From Piper betle (taxonomy: Eukaryota > Streptophyta > Magnoliopsida > Piperales > Piperaceae): 64,000 nt of DNA. The notes below the pieces were generated by a model that saw nothing but the letters and a program-made list of their open reading frames with translations, ran no database searches and had not been told where the DNA came from. The stretch's first letter is position 1; the number at the start of each line of letters is the position of its first letter. The translations under genes were made by a program, and so were the position numbers. The stretch lies in assembly GCA_033002965.1 (NCBI GenBank), contig JAURVB010008567.1, positions 1-64,000 of the forward strand, read 5' to 3'. Positions 48,985-60,857 of the stretch are shown here, piece by piece.

Positions 48985-51075
48985 TCCTTCACTTGCTCTC
49001 TTCATCTTCCACAACCTCACGTTCTTCACTCATCACAGCTTGGACTCCCCCGTCATGCACTTGTTCACCTCCCAAGCCAAATCCCCCCCTCCCCCTCCCC
49101 TCCCCACCTTTGTTTGGCCGGTCATCCCCCTGCCGCCGCCTCCACGCCGCCCCATGCCACGGCCCATCCGGCCGACTCCTCGCCGCCGCCGCCCCTTGTT
49201 GGCCCACTGGCTCCCCGCCACCACGGATCCACCCCCTGCCCCATCCCGACGCCTGACGGCCACCGCCCCTTGACCCCCAACCTGCCCCCCTTTCTTTCTT
49301 TCTCCCACATGCGGCTGCCCGCCGCCCATGCCACGACCGCCACCAGCTGCGGTCACCCCCGCCCCCGGGATTGCAGTGGTGCGGCGAGGCTGCCAGCAGT
49401 GGGGTTGCGCGGCCAAATAGAGTGGGCGGGGAGGGGGAAGATAGAGGGGAATCTGGATGGCAATTTTGTAATAAAAACATATTCGATTTTGACTTGTGTC
49501 AAATTAAAAAATAAAATAAAATAATTTCATAATAAACATTTAACTTGATTTTGACTCGAGTCAATAATTTGAAATAAATATAATAAAAATTAATTCGAGT
49601 CAGATCGAGTCAAGTTTTTATTATGAAATAAATTTTAACTTGATTCGATTACAATTTCGTAATAAAAATTTTACTCTAGTTCATATTATGAAATAAAATG
49701 TAAAACAAATAGAATAATATAATATAAAATAAAATATTTTATTAGAACTCGATTATTTTTATTGAAGTAAATAAAAAATAAACTAAATAATAAATTTACT
49801 CGGTATTGACTCGATTTAAGCAAATAAAAAAGTAACTCGTTATCGACTCGAGTCAAGTCAATAAAAAAATAAATTAATTTGGTAATAAAAAATTGATTTA
49901 CTTCCAAATGGAGTGATTATTATGAAATAAATTTAAAAAAATAATTTTTATTGACTCGAGTCAGTTTTAAAAAAATTAAAAATATTCAAAACTTGACTCG
50001 AGAAGGAGAGAGTCTAGTTTTTAATACAAAGTTATTTTATTTTCTTAAAAAATATTTTCTTACAGAGCGAGAGTGTGTACAGTTTTTATTTTATGGTATT
50101 TTTTTAATATTCTTTTAAAAAATAAAATAAAACATTTTTAATAAAATAAAATACTATAAAAAATATTACGAAATACAGTTCAAAAAATATAAAAAAATAT
50201 AGTAAAATACCAAAAATAAAGTAATCAAGTTCTAATAGATTATTTTATTTTATAGTATTTTATTCTATTTGTAATAAAAACTTGAATTGATTCCGACTCG
50301 AGTCAAGTTTTTATTACAAAATTATTTTATTTTTTAAAAATCTATTTCATAATATTAACGCAAGCCGGGATCGAGTCAAGTTTTTAAATTTATTTCATAA
50401 TAAAAAATTTGATTCGATTCCGACTCGAATCAAGTTTTTATTATGAAATTAATTTATTTTTTAAAAATCTACTTCGTAATATTTACTCGATTCAGGTTCA
50501 ACTCTAGTTTTTATTATGAAATTATTTTATTTTTTAAATTTATTTCCTAATATGAACTCTAGTCGGGACCGAGTCAAGTTTTTATTACAAAAATACCCTC
50601 GCCTGTTTCTTCCCCGTTTGTTTTGGCGCGCTACCCCCCGCCGGCCCTTGCTAGCCAACAATGTCGCCGCCTCGGGGGTGGGTGAGCCTCGTGAGAAAGA
50701 TGCTACGCCGACCGGGAGCGGACCGCCGGGCGTAGGTGGCTGTGAGCGGGAGGAGCAACGCTGGGGGGGGGTCGGGTTGTTGGTAGGGGCGGTGGGGTAT
50801 GGCAGCTGCGGACGGGGCCGGGTGGCGCTTGGCCCAGGGTGGGGGGGGTCACCGTGGTTGCTGGAGGGGGTGGGGGTGGGGGACAGTGGTTGCGGGAGGG
50901 GCAGGGGGGCTTGGCCGGGGGCAAGGTGGGCCGAGGGGGTGGCGTAAACACTCGTGAGGGGGGGTGGGGAAGGAAAAAAAATTGAGTGTGGGCCGTTGGA
51001 TTTTGATGAGCTGCATATGCGTTGCCAAAAATGGCAGTGCATAAGAGCAAAATCATATATATATATATATATAGG
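48985..51075. repeat. Composite repeat, second copy
   Basis: The order is a C-rich block (48985-49440), an AT-rich palindrome array (about 49455-50590), a short ACAAAAATACCCTC junction, and a G-rich block (50610-50990). Then come GGGCCGTTGGATTTTGATGA and TGCGTTGCCAAAAATGGCAG, and (TA)n at 51056-51074. This is the same layout as 103-2110. The frames in the GC-rich parts are low-complexity on both strands and are not accepted as genes. Confidence 0.75.
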
Positions 51076-51222
51076 GGGCAGTTACTATGCGTTGCCCCCT
51101 TTTGGCTGCGTTCCAACGCTGCCAAATGTCAACTATTGGATCTAATCCAACGGCTGACAACAATCTCCCCATCCCCCCTCCCTCTTCCTTCCTCTACTTC
51201 CCCCTTGGCTGCGGCCCCAGCC
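51076..51222. repeat. Left terminus of a third composite repeat
   Basis: It starts beside (TA)n with ATGCGTTGCCCCCTTTTGGC, then TATTGGATCTAATCCAACGG, then a pyrimidine-rich stretch. The gypsy element at 51223 interrupts it; the other part appears to resume at 59097. Confidence 0.6.
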
Positions 51223-54077
51223 AATAACACCCCGTTTCGGCTCACTCGTGAACCGACCCAGAAATGTCACCGGCGACCGAACCGTTCGCTAATCTACTGG
51301 GTTCGGTTAAGCCGATCCGGATCTGCCCTCGGCGTCTCAAGATGGAGATGCAAACATGAAATGCATGAATGGGAACAATTGGGTTCTAACGTGGTCCTAC
51401 ATGCATGCTATGATGTACAAGCAAAAACAAGACAAAACAATAAATTAGAAACCAAAAGAAAATATATACTACTACGTAAAAACGGACAGAGTTTCCCCTA
51501 AAAGTGCAATAAGGGCCAACCTGTCCACAACAAAGGTATATAAATATTTTATCAAAATACGACAAAACATAACAATCTACTGCGACATTCCATTATTATC
51601 TCATTCGTTTTCATCTAAGCCGAGGCTGAACCCAAGGCTCCCTGCTCATTCACATCTATCCGTTCATTTCATAACAGGCAATTCATCCAAACAAATACAT
51701 CTAAATTATCATTCACATAGCATTAACACATCATCATTATACGTTACACGTGGCAGGTACATGTGTGCGTGGTTCCGTGCTGCTCCTCCGCAGTCCCGAC
51801 AGCTTTCATCGCTCGCATTCCTCACCTACATATATATAGAAAACTGTCAATAACGAGTGTTACCGGCCCGAAAAATAACTAATATCAATCTGGCACAGGA
51901 GAGCAAACTCTCCTGTTGAATGAAAACCATATACTTCCTCAAGAACTCTCATCAGGGCACATATGGGAGCCGTCGCCCTCGGGTCGACAGTGTTCCCCTT
52001 TCTTTCTCATTCTCATACCTTGGCCATTTCTCTATCGCTTCTCGCATCAAATCTCATTCCTTTTCGCCCTCTACACCTTCCATATTACTCCTGGCCTTGA
52101 GCACGAAGGCTGAGCACTCTCAGGCAATCGCCTTTAGTACCCTTTGAAACCACAAGTCTAGACATACGCTGCATTGCAGTACCCGTGAACCTCCACACGT
52201 CTCTGGGTTTGAGGAACTCAAAGGTGGAGTTGTCAGGATCCCTCGGGAATGAAACGGCCCGCACACCATTCCAGAGCCCACTATCGACTCACACGTGCCC
52301 GCTCGCGTAGCACGGTAGTCGGATTTCCCTCATTCAATCTCTCATTGAAAACGCAAAAACTATACATATATATAGGTCTAGGTTGGGATTTATACAATAG
52401 GCCCGAAGGCATCGTGAGCTGGATCTGAAGTTCGAAAACAAACTCGAGGGATCTCATCCTCGAGGGTTATTAATCCGAAAAACTGTTGGCTAAATGGCCC
52501 GAGTTAAGTGGGATCCGATAAAATGCCACTTAACTCGTCCTGCACATGATAAATCAAATACACAATAGAGTAGCGTAAAAACCAGAGAACGAGTCCTAAA
52601 CGGACCTGGTAGAAGCTCCAAACGGGTCCACGCGCCTAGGCGGCGAGCTCCTACACCGTACCTACACAATCAAGCTAAAAACTAATGCCCGCATGATGAA
52701 TCACACATCCTATAGCATGCACACACAATCAATCACAATCACGCATCAATCAACACACATCAACCTATATCAATTCTAGCAAGTCTACTTAGGCTAGTTT
52801 GCATTAGATCATGATCATTACCTAGTTACCCTAATTAGTTTCTAAGCCTCCATTTTTAACACCACTCAATCAAACAAATTTCATATTTTATCCTTAATCA
52901 AATCTACATTTATATATATTATTATAACACACAATTCACCAATCCTAGCATGCAATTCTAATAATCAATACTTTCAAATAATTAAGTTAAAATAAATTAT
53001 ACCTCGTGTCGTCGAAAATCGGCGACGGCTAGGGTTTCCGTTTCGTGGCTCGAAACTCGAATTCGGCACCTAGCGGCGTCCGAAGTCCGATCAGATTGGA
53101 CCGGGTGTGTTCAGCGGATGATCCGGCGAATTTCCCACGAATCCAATTTTCTGGCGGTTCTGGCAGTTTTCGAGTGATGATTCGGGATGGGGCAATTAGG
53201 GGGTCTATCGGCACCAGCTCGACGAGCTTGGTCCGATGGTGGTGTTAAACGAAGCAGCCGGGGCGGCGATGGCTGTCGGCGGCGGCGTCGAAAGTGGGTG
53301 GCGGCGGCGGCGGCGTGCTCCGATCGGGGCTGCGGCTGGCCTCGACGGTAGTCGGGATGATGGGGGAAACGTCGGCGATGGCGAGGGGGTGGTCGTCGGG
53401 GTCACAGCGGCGGCGGCGCGGCCCGGACGGCGGTGAATCGATGAGGGAGGGCGTCACGGCTTGTCGGGCGATTCCGGCGTCATGGCGGCGAGACGGTGGC
53501 CGGGGTGGGTCGTGGCGGCACGGCGATGCACGGTGGGGCGGCGTTGATCGGTGGCGGCGACCGACAGTGCGGCGGCGAGGGTTTTTGGGAGGGTAAAGTG
53601 TCAGGAGGGAGAAAAATACTCTCAGTGGCAAACTCGTAAATAAGTATTGACTCGATTCCTACTCGAGTCAAAATAATAATTAGTTCGCAATAAATTCTAA
53701 AAAAATCTAGAAAAATATCGGGAAAATCCTGTAAAATCAGACAAACACAACAACATCCAAATGATATGTTCTATAACTAATAACCCACCCAAATATAATC
53801 TAACGCGTCCTAACGCGTTATTCGGCCTAAAACTATTTCTATGATCAAACATATAAAAAGAAAAAAATACTGCATACTTTTATATATTCTGATAACTCAT
53901 ATCTCACCATCTTCTCGACGTTATCATCATATATTCTGGTACACTTGACTCTCATCGCTCATAACTCACAGCTGGCCTCGACTCAGCACGCGGTTCAGGA
54001 ACTGACTCGACTCGAACCAACGGTCGAACCGACTGGTTCGGTAACGTAAAACCCTGACTCGAGTCACGGGTTTTACA
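51223..54077 (-). repeat. 3' LTR of the gypsy element
   Basis: It is about 2855 bp and closely matches the 5' LTR. It keeps a 55-base segment (about 52450-52505) that is missing from the 5' LTR. It lacks about 36 bases in the CGGCGG-rich part near 53145-53170. A single copy of the array palindrome (GACTCGATTCCTACTCGAGT, 53649-53668) is present. Confidence 0.9.
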
Positions 54078-54125
54078 ACCTTCCCTCCTTATAAAAATTT
54101 CGTCCTCGAAATTTTAGATTAAGGA
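54078..54125 (-). other. Polypurine tract and last codons of pol
   Basis: On the minus strand the purine run AAGGAGGGAAGGT lies directly before the 3' LTR. It is preceded by sequence that reads NFEDEIFIRREG, the usual end of plant Tekay/Del-type pol. This shows that the element once had pol. Confidence 0.8.
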
Positions 54126-54148
54126 GGCTTCACTCTGATAGCTATCTA

Positions 54149-56016
54149 CTAAATGTGAAATCTGAAGTGAGACGCTTGCGTACCTGTCACATTTGTCACA
54201 TCTTCCAGTGCTTCAGCAATCGTGGCTGTGTCCATCCCAGCTGTCCATGGTGGTACCGAGGACGGTCCTGCTGGTGTTGTTGTTTGCATTCCACTCTGAT
54301 CCAAGGCTTGGTGTTCTTGTCCTGTCATGATAGCTACAAGTCCTCTCTGCTGCTGTCTCAGTGGCTGTCGGTCTCTGCCTGTCTGGCCTTGACCTTGACC
54401 TTGCTGACCTCTCTGCTGTGGTTGTTGCTGGGGAGCTGGGAGTGTAAGTCTCAGCAGGGGTGCTGGGAGTGTCACCTGTTGGGTATAGCCAATTGGACAA
54501 GTTGCAGCTCTATGCCCTGGTTGACCGCAACTATAGCATACGTCTATGCCTACTCTGCACTCTGCAGCTCTATGTCCTTGCTGACTGCATCTGTAGCATG
54601 CGTCTGTGCCTGCTCTGCACTCACCTCCATGACGACGTCGGCAATTCTGACAGAAGGGTGCTTTGTAGCCCTGAACTTGGGCATCCATAGCCCTCATGGC
54701 AATTGGTGCATCTGACCGATGTCTCTGCTGTTCTCCCTGCTCTGACTGATACGGTCTCGAATGTTGCTGCCTCTGGTCAACATCCTGGCGAGGTCTAGCC
54801 GCTATAACTCGTTCTGCCTCGCTTGCAGCTCTCACAACATCACCGAAAGTAGCAAACTTCCTATCCAAATAGGCCATCCTGATCTCGTGATGGAGGCCTT
54901 CGTAAAAACACTCTATCCTTCTTTCTTCGGTGGACACCAAGTCTGGTGCAAATCTCTCTAGAGCTCTAAACCTAGTCTCGTATTGTACCACCGTCATGGG
55001 TCCCTACCTCAACGTCTGGAATTCCCGTTCCTTTCTCTTCCTAGCGTTTGGCGGGAAATACTTTCCATCGAATTCCGCCCTAAATTCCTCCCATGTGATG
55101 TCCTGGGGCTGATGATGGGCAAATATAGAATTATGAACCGAACTCCACCATATCCTGGCTTCGTCCTGGAATGCTCCTGTGATGATGCGCACTCGGTGCT
55201 CCATGGGGCATGCCATAGTGTCAAACACTCCTATAGCTGACGATATCCACAAGAAATGCCTCTTCCGCGTCCAACTTTCCAAAGAAAGGTCATCCACCAT
55301 TCCTCACGAACTTTTCATACTGCCACAGTTCCAATTTCCTTGTATCCACTGCTTTGTTCGATCTTTCTCCTTGCTCATACCGAGGAAATTGTGTTTCCGT
55401 ACCTGTTGGTACACCGTCAAATCTTGCAGCTCCACTTCTGCCTGCAGTCTGCCTGCTACCTACTGCTGTGGTTCTACTGATGTCCAGTCTCATCCCCGCC
55501 TGAAGTGGGGCAAATAGGGGAACTGTCGTTGGAGTAGTCCTCTGTTGCAGCGGTGGAGGAGGAGGCGGCGGCAGAGGGTCTATGGAAACTGCCGACTCTC
55601 CCTGTGCCTCTTCACCTACTGCTAGTCTCTTCTCAGTTCTAGCCACAGAAAGAGCTATCTGTCTGAGCTCTCTCTTGAATTCCTCTTGGTCTTGCTGCAT
55701 TTGTATCTGAGCTTCCACCAACCTGGCAATCGCTGCGTCTCTCCTGTTGACTACTTCTGGTGCGGTAACTGTCACGACCACTGTCTCGGTCCCTGCAACT
55801 ATCTAGGTCCTGGCGACTATCTCGGTTGCGGCGACTGTTTCGATGATGGCTCTCACCACGTCGGCTAGCTGAAACTGGCACACTGACCTCTACTGGTGGC
55901 ATGACAGTCCTAGGTTGACTGGAGGCGGCGTCACTATAAACAGGGCTAGGACTGTCCTGTTTGGCTATTGGAGGCGATGGGGTCCTGATCTGTGTCCGAC
56001 GGGTCTGTGTCACCAT
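54149..56016 (-). pseudogene. gag: Ty3/gypsy gag, broken
   Basis: This is the capsid and nucleocapsid polyprotein of an LTR retrotransposon. It runs from a Met at 56016 through an Arg/Ser-rich head, a coiled-coil-like segment (55640-55780), the capsid part with an ARIWWSS motif (about 55140), and two CCHC zinc knuckles (CYRCSQQGHRAAEC and CYSCGQPGHRAATC, about 54490-54600). A Gln-rich tail follows. Three lesions interrupt it: a frameshift within 55640-55780, a second near 55290-55300, and an in-frame TAG at about 55001-55003. It ends shortly after an NVTGT segment that would normally lead into the protease, which marks the left edge of the pol deletion. Confidence 0.88.
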
Positions 56017-56236
56017 CCTGCTAAAAATTCCTGACCTGATCTGATCACCCTGTCACACCACCAACTCGTAAGAAAATCTGCAACCCAAAAATATTAAGAC
56101 AGAAAAATACCTGTCGGCACAGCTCGGAGCAGCTTCGGCACACATGTAACCTGTAATGCATCTACCATCTTAATCAACAAAGGGTTAGCTCTGATACCAC
56201 TATTGTTGGTATCAGAGAACATATGCCAAGAGGTTG

Positions 56237-56248
56237 GCTCTGATACCA
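56237..56248 (-). other. Primer-binding site (initiator Met tRNA)
   Basis: TGGTATCAGAGC on the minus strand, four bases after the 5' LTR end, is the standard plant site complementary to the 3' end of initiator methionine tRNA. A second identical copy lies at 56188-56199. Confidence 0.9.
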
Positions 56249-56252
56249 CTAT

Positions 56253-59096
56253 TGTAACACCCTATTTTGGCTCACCCGTGAACCAACCCGGAAATGACAC
56301 CGGCGACCGAACCGTTCGCTAATCTACTGGGTTCGGTTAAGCCGACATGGATCGGCCCTCAGCGTCTCAAGATGGAGATGCAAACATGAAATGCATGAAT
56401 GGGAACAATTGGGTTCTAACGCAGTCCTACATGCATGCTATAATGTACAAGCACAAACAAGACAAAACAATAAATGAGAAACCAAAAGAAAATATATATA
56501 CTACTACGTAAAAACGGACAGAGTTTCCCTTAAAAGTGCAATAAGGGCCAACCTGTCCACAACAAAGGTATATAAATATTTTATCAAAATACGACAAAAC
56601 ATAACAATCTACCGCGACATTCCATTATTATCTCATTCGTTTTCATCTAAGCCGAGGCTGAACCAAAGGCTCCCTGCTCATTCACATCTATCCGTTCATT
56701 TCATAACAGGCAATTCATCCAAACAAATACATCTAAATTATCATTCACATAGCATTCACACATCATCATTATACGTTACACGTGGCAGGTACATGTGTGT
56801 GTGGTTCCGTACTGCTCCTCCGCAGTCCCGACAGCTTTCATCGCTCGCATTCCTCACCAACTGTCAATAATGAGTGTTACCGGCCCGAAAAATAACTAAT
56901 ATCAATCTGGCACAGGAGAGCAAACTCTCCTGTTGAATGAAAACTATATACTTCCTCAAGAACTCTCATCAGGGCACATATGGGAGCCGTCGCCCTCGGG
57001 TCAACAGCGTTCCCCTTTCTTTCTCATTCTCATACCTTGGCCATTTCTCTATCGCTTCTCACATCAAATCTCATTGCTTTTCGCCCTCTACACCTTCCAT
57101 ATTACTCCTGGCCTTGAGCACGAAGGTTGAGCACTCTCAGGCAATCGCCTTTAGTACCCTTTGAAACCACAAGTCTAGACATGCGCTGCATTGCAGTACC
57201 CGTAAACCTCCACACGTCTTTGGGTTTGAGGAACTCAAAGGTGGAGTTGTGAGGATCCCTCGGGAATGAAACGGCCCGCTCACCATTCCAGAGCCCACTA
57301 TCGACTCACACGTGCCCGCTCGCGTAGTATGGTAGTCGGATTTCCCTCATTCAATCTCTCATTGAAAACGCAAAAACTATCATATATATATGTCTAGGTT
57401 GGGATTTATACAATAGGCCCGAAGGCATCGTGAGTTGGATCTGAAGTTCGAAAACAAAATCGAGTTAAGTGGGATCCGATAAAATGCCACTTAACTCGTC
57501 CTGCACATGATAAATCAAATACACAATAGAGTAGCGTAAAAACCAAGAACGAGTCCTAAACGGACCTGGTAGAAGCTCCAAACGGGTCCACGCACCTAAG
57601 CAGCGAGCTCCTACACCGTACCTACACAATCAAGCTAAAAACTAATGCCCGCATGATGAATCACACATCCTATAGCATGCACACACAATCAATCACAATC
57701 ACGCATCAATCAACACACATCAACCTATATCAATTCTAGCAAGTCTACTTAGGCTAGTTTGCATTAGATCATGATCATTACCTAGTTACCCTAATTAGTT
57801 TCTTAGCCTCCATTTTTAACACCACTCAATGAAACAAATTTCATATTTTATCCTTAATCAAATCTACATTTATATATATTATTATAACACACAATTCACC
57901 AATCCTAGCATGCAATTCTAATAATCAATACTTTCAAATAATTAAGTTAAAATAAATTATACCTCGTGTCGTCGAAAATCGACGACGGCTAGGGTTTCCG
58001 TTTCGTGGCTCGAAACTCGAATTCGGCACCTAGCGGCGTCCGAAGTCCGATCAGATTGGACCGGGTGCGTTCGGCGGATGATCCGGCGAATTTCCCACGA
58101 ATCCAATTTTTCGGCGGGTCCGGCGAGTGTCGGCGGTTTTTCGGCGGATTCCGGCGGTTTTCCAGCGATGATTCGGGATGGGGCAATCAGGGGGTCTATC
58201 GGCACCAGCTCGACGGGCTTGGTCCGATGGTGGTGTTAAACAAAGCAGCCGGGGCGGCGATGGCTGTCGGCGGCGGCGTCGAAAGTGGGTGGCGGCGGCG
58301 GCGTGCTCCGATCGGGGCTGCGGCCGGCCTCGACGGCGGTCGGGATGATGGGGGAAACGTCGGCGACGGCGAGGGGGTGGTCGTCGGGGTCACAGCGGTG
58401 GCGGCGCGGCCCGGACGGCGGCGAATCGACGAGGGAGGGCGTCGCGGCTTGTGGGGCGATTCCGGCGTCGTGGCGGCGAGACGGTGGCCGGGGTGGGTCG
58501 TGGCGGCACGGCGACTGCACGGCGGGGTGGGGCGGCATTGGATCGGCGGCAGCACGGCGTCGACAGCGGCGGCGGCGGCAACCACAATGGGCGGCGATGG
58601 GTTTTGGGAGGGGAAAGTGTCGGGAGGGAGAAAAATACTCTCAATGGCAAACTCGTAAATAAGTATTGACTCGATTCCTACTCGAGTCAAAATAATAACT
58701 AGTTCGCAATAAATTCTAAAAAAATCTAGAAAAATATGGGAAAAATCCCGTAAAATCAAACGAACACAACAACATCCAAATGATATGTTCTATAACTAAT
58801 AACCCACCCAAATATAATCTAACGCGTCCTAACGCGTTATTCGGCCTAAAACTATTTCTACGATCAAACATATAAAAAGAAAAAAATACTGCATACTTTC
58901 ATATATTCTGATAACTCATATCTCACCATCTTCTCGACGTTATCATCATATATTCAGGTACACCTGACTCTCATCGCTCATAACTCACAGCTGGCCTCGA
59001 CTCAGCACGCGGTTCATGAACTGACTCGACTCGAACCAACGGTCGAACCGACTGGTTCGGTAACGTAAAACCCTGACTCGAGTCACGGGTTTTACA
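56253..59096 (-). repeat. 5' LTR of the gypsy element
   Basis: It is about 2844 bp, TG...CA, nearly the same as the 3' LTR. Relative to it, 55 bases are missing after GAAAACAAAATCGAG (near 57466). The gap is flanked by CGAG repeats in the intact copy, as expected for slippage or short-repeat recombination. The GC-rich block at 58000-58620 gives overlapping long frames on both strands that I regard as composition effects. Confidence 0.9.
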
Positions 59097-60515
59097 TGGC
59101 CGCCCTTGGCCACTACACCCCCACCCCCCTGGGCCACCACCTTCCTCCCCGCCCCTGCTCGCAGCTACATTGCGCTCCTACTCGCTCACAGCCGCCCGCA
59201 CCCTGCCACTGCCTCATGTTTTCCATGCGGCCCACCCACCCCAAGGCGGTGACTGCATTGACCAGCAGGCCGCCAGCAGTGTGGTCGCTGGCGGTTGGAG
59301 TGGCTCGGCGATACAGAGAAGGGAGAAGAAATAGGGCAGGGTAGTTTCGTAATATAAACTTGACTCGAGTTGAGATCGAGTCAAGTTTTTATTACGAAAT
59401 AAATTTTAAAAAGAATAAAATAATTTCGTAATAAGAAGTTGACTCGATCCCACGCCGAGTTAATATTACGAAATAAATTAAAAATAATAAAATAATTTCG
59501 TAATAAAAACTTTACTTAATCCTTATCGAGTTAAGTTTTTATTATGAAATTATTTTATTTTTTTAAAATTTATTTAGTAATATTAACTCTACGTGGGATC
59601 GAGCCAACTTTTTATTATGAAATAAATTTAAAAAAATTAAATAATTTTATAATAAAAATTTGACTCAATCTTGATTAGAGGTAGTATTATGAAATAATTT
59701 TTTTAAAAATGAATTAATTTTGTAATAAAAACTTAACTCGTTCCCGACTCGAATTAATATTATAAAATGTATCCTCAAAAATATAAAAAAATAGAATAAA
59801 ATGCCATAAAATAAAATAATCTATTAGATTTTGATTGTTTTATTTTATTGTATTTTACTGTATTTTTTATAATTTTTGAGATGCATTTCATAATATTGAC
59901 TTGAATGGGGAGCGAAACAAGTTTTTATTATGAAACTACCCCTTTTTATTTCCTTCTTCGTGCCACCATTTTGTTCAAAAAGAACTCGATTATTTTATAA
60001 AATATATCCTAAAAAATATGAAAAAATACAGTAAAATACCATAAAATAAAGTAATCAAATTCTATCTCAAATAATATGTTAGGTTTAGGTTTAGAGCATG
60101 TTATTCGAGTTAGAACTCGATTATTTTATTTTATGATATTTTACTATATATTTTTTATATTTTCGGGATATATTTCGTAATATTGACTTTATTCGGGAGC
60201 GAGTCAACTTTTATTACGAAATTGTCATCACCCTTTCCATCCCCCTCTGTTTTGTCGCGCCACCACGAGCGCCGGGTGGCAAGCTGCGGGTCGGGTGTTG
60301 GGGAGGACGGGGCGAGGGTGGGGGGTAGGGGAGGGCCGGGGGGAGGGTGGTGATAATGAGGAGAGCCGTTGGATCAATATCCAACGGCTCTCCTTTGATG
60401 CACTCCAAAATCATGAAGCAGATAGCAGACTAGCATAGTGAGATGTGGAACTACTATTGCTAAGTGTTTGAATATATGTTTGCTCAAGATATATATATAT
60501 GTATATATATATACA
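59097..60515. repeat. Composite repeat, right part of third copy
   Basis: The order is a GC-rich block (59097-59335), an AT-rich palindrome array (about 59345-60225), a G-rich block (60235-60355), a GAGCCGTTGGATCAATATCC palindrome (about 60363-60390), and (TA)n at 60490-60515. Together with 51076-51222 it would form one element with inverted ends, split by the gypsy insertion. A second palindrome type, built on GAACTCGATTATTTT and its complement, occurs at 59975-60130. Confidence 0.65.
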
Positions 60516-60857
60516 AAGATGTTGCTATACGTTGCCCTGTTTGGCAGTGCATACCGTCTCTTTCTACCTCCCCCCGCCTCTTTCTCCCAACCCCCCCCCC
60601 TCTCCGCCCTGTTTCCCCCCTCCACCTCGATAGTCGGTAGGGGAGAAACATGGGAGGCCGGGGGTGAAGAAAAATGACTCAATGACAATTTCGTAATAGA
60701 AACTTGACTTGCTCCTCACTCGAGTCAATATTATGAAATAAATCCAATAAAAAATAAAAAATTTGACGTGCTCCTGACTATAGTCAATATTATGAAATAA
60801 ATTTAAAAAAATATAAAAAACTTGACGGGTTGTGAGGCGGCAATAGCACTAGCCGTC
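60516..60857. repeat. Fourth composite-repeat terminus, GC-rich block and array
   Basis: It starts next to (TA)n with TATACGTTGCCCTGTTTGGC, followed by a C-rich then G-rich block (60560-60670). Array units with GACTCGAGTC-type cores follow up to about 60830. The solo LTR interrupts it at 60858, and it continues at 63526. Confidence 0.6.

Larger units (their letters stand above)
51223..59096 (-). mobile_element. Ty3/gypsy element with two LTRs, gag remains and no pol
   Basis: Read on the minus strand it has a 5' LTR (56253-59096), a methionine-tRNA primer site, a broken gag (54149-56016), a few codons of the pol end, a polypurine tract, and a 3' LTR (51223-54077). The LTRs start TGTAAAACCC and end GGTGTTACA. 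The first two bases of the plus-strand left edge are mutated. The internal region is only about 2.2 kb. The whole protease, reverse transcriptase, RNase H and integrase section is absent, so the element cannot move alone. It splits a composite repeat. Flanking five-base duplications are not convincing (CAGCC left, TGGCC right). Confidence 0.88.

Noticed and set aside
48956..49524. Pro-rich frames resembling extensin-like proteins
   Set aside because: C-rich composition only; there is no signal peptide or SPPPP repeat pattern, and the segment is part of the composite repeat.
56181..56254. tRNA gene suggested by the TGGTATCAGAGC motifs
   Set aside because: Only the 12-base primer complement is present; no cloverleaf can be drawn.
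58005..58759. 217- and 187-codon frames in the 5' LTR, with parallels at 53045-53671
   Set aside because: They lie inside LTRs, differ between the two LTRs by frame-changing indels, and are low-complexity on both strands.
51218..59101. Target-site duplication of the two-LTR gypsy element
   Set aside because: CAGCC and TGGCC agree at only three of five positions, and the left LTR edge is mutated, so a duplication cannot be claimed.
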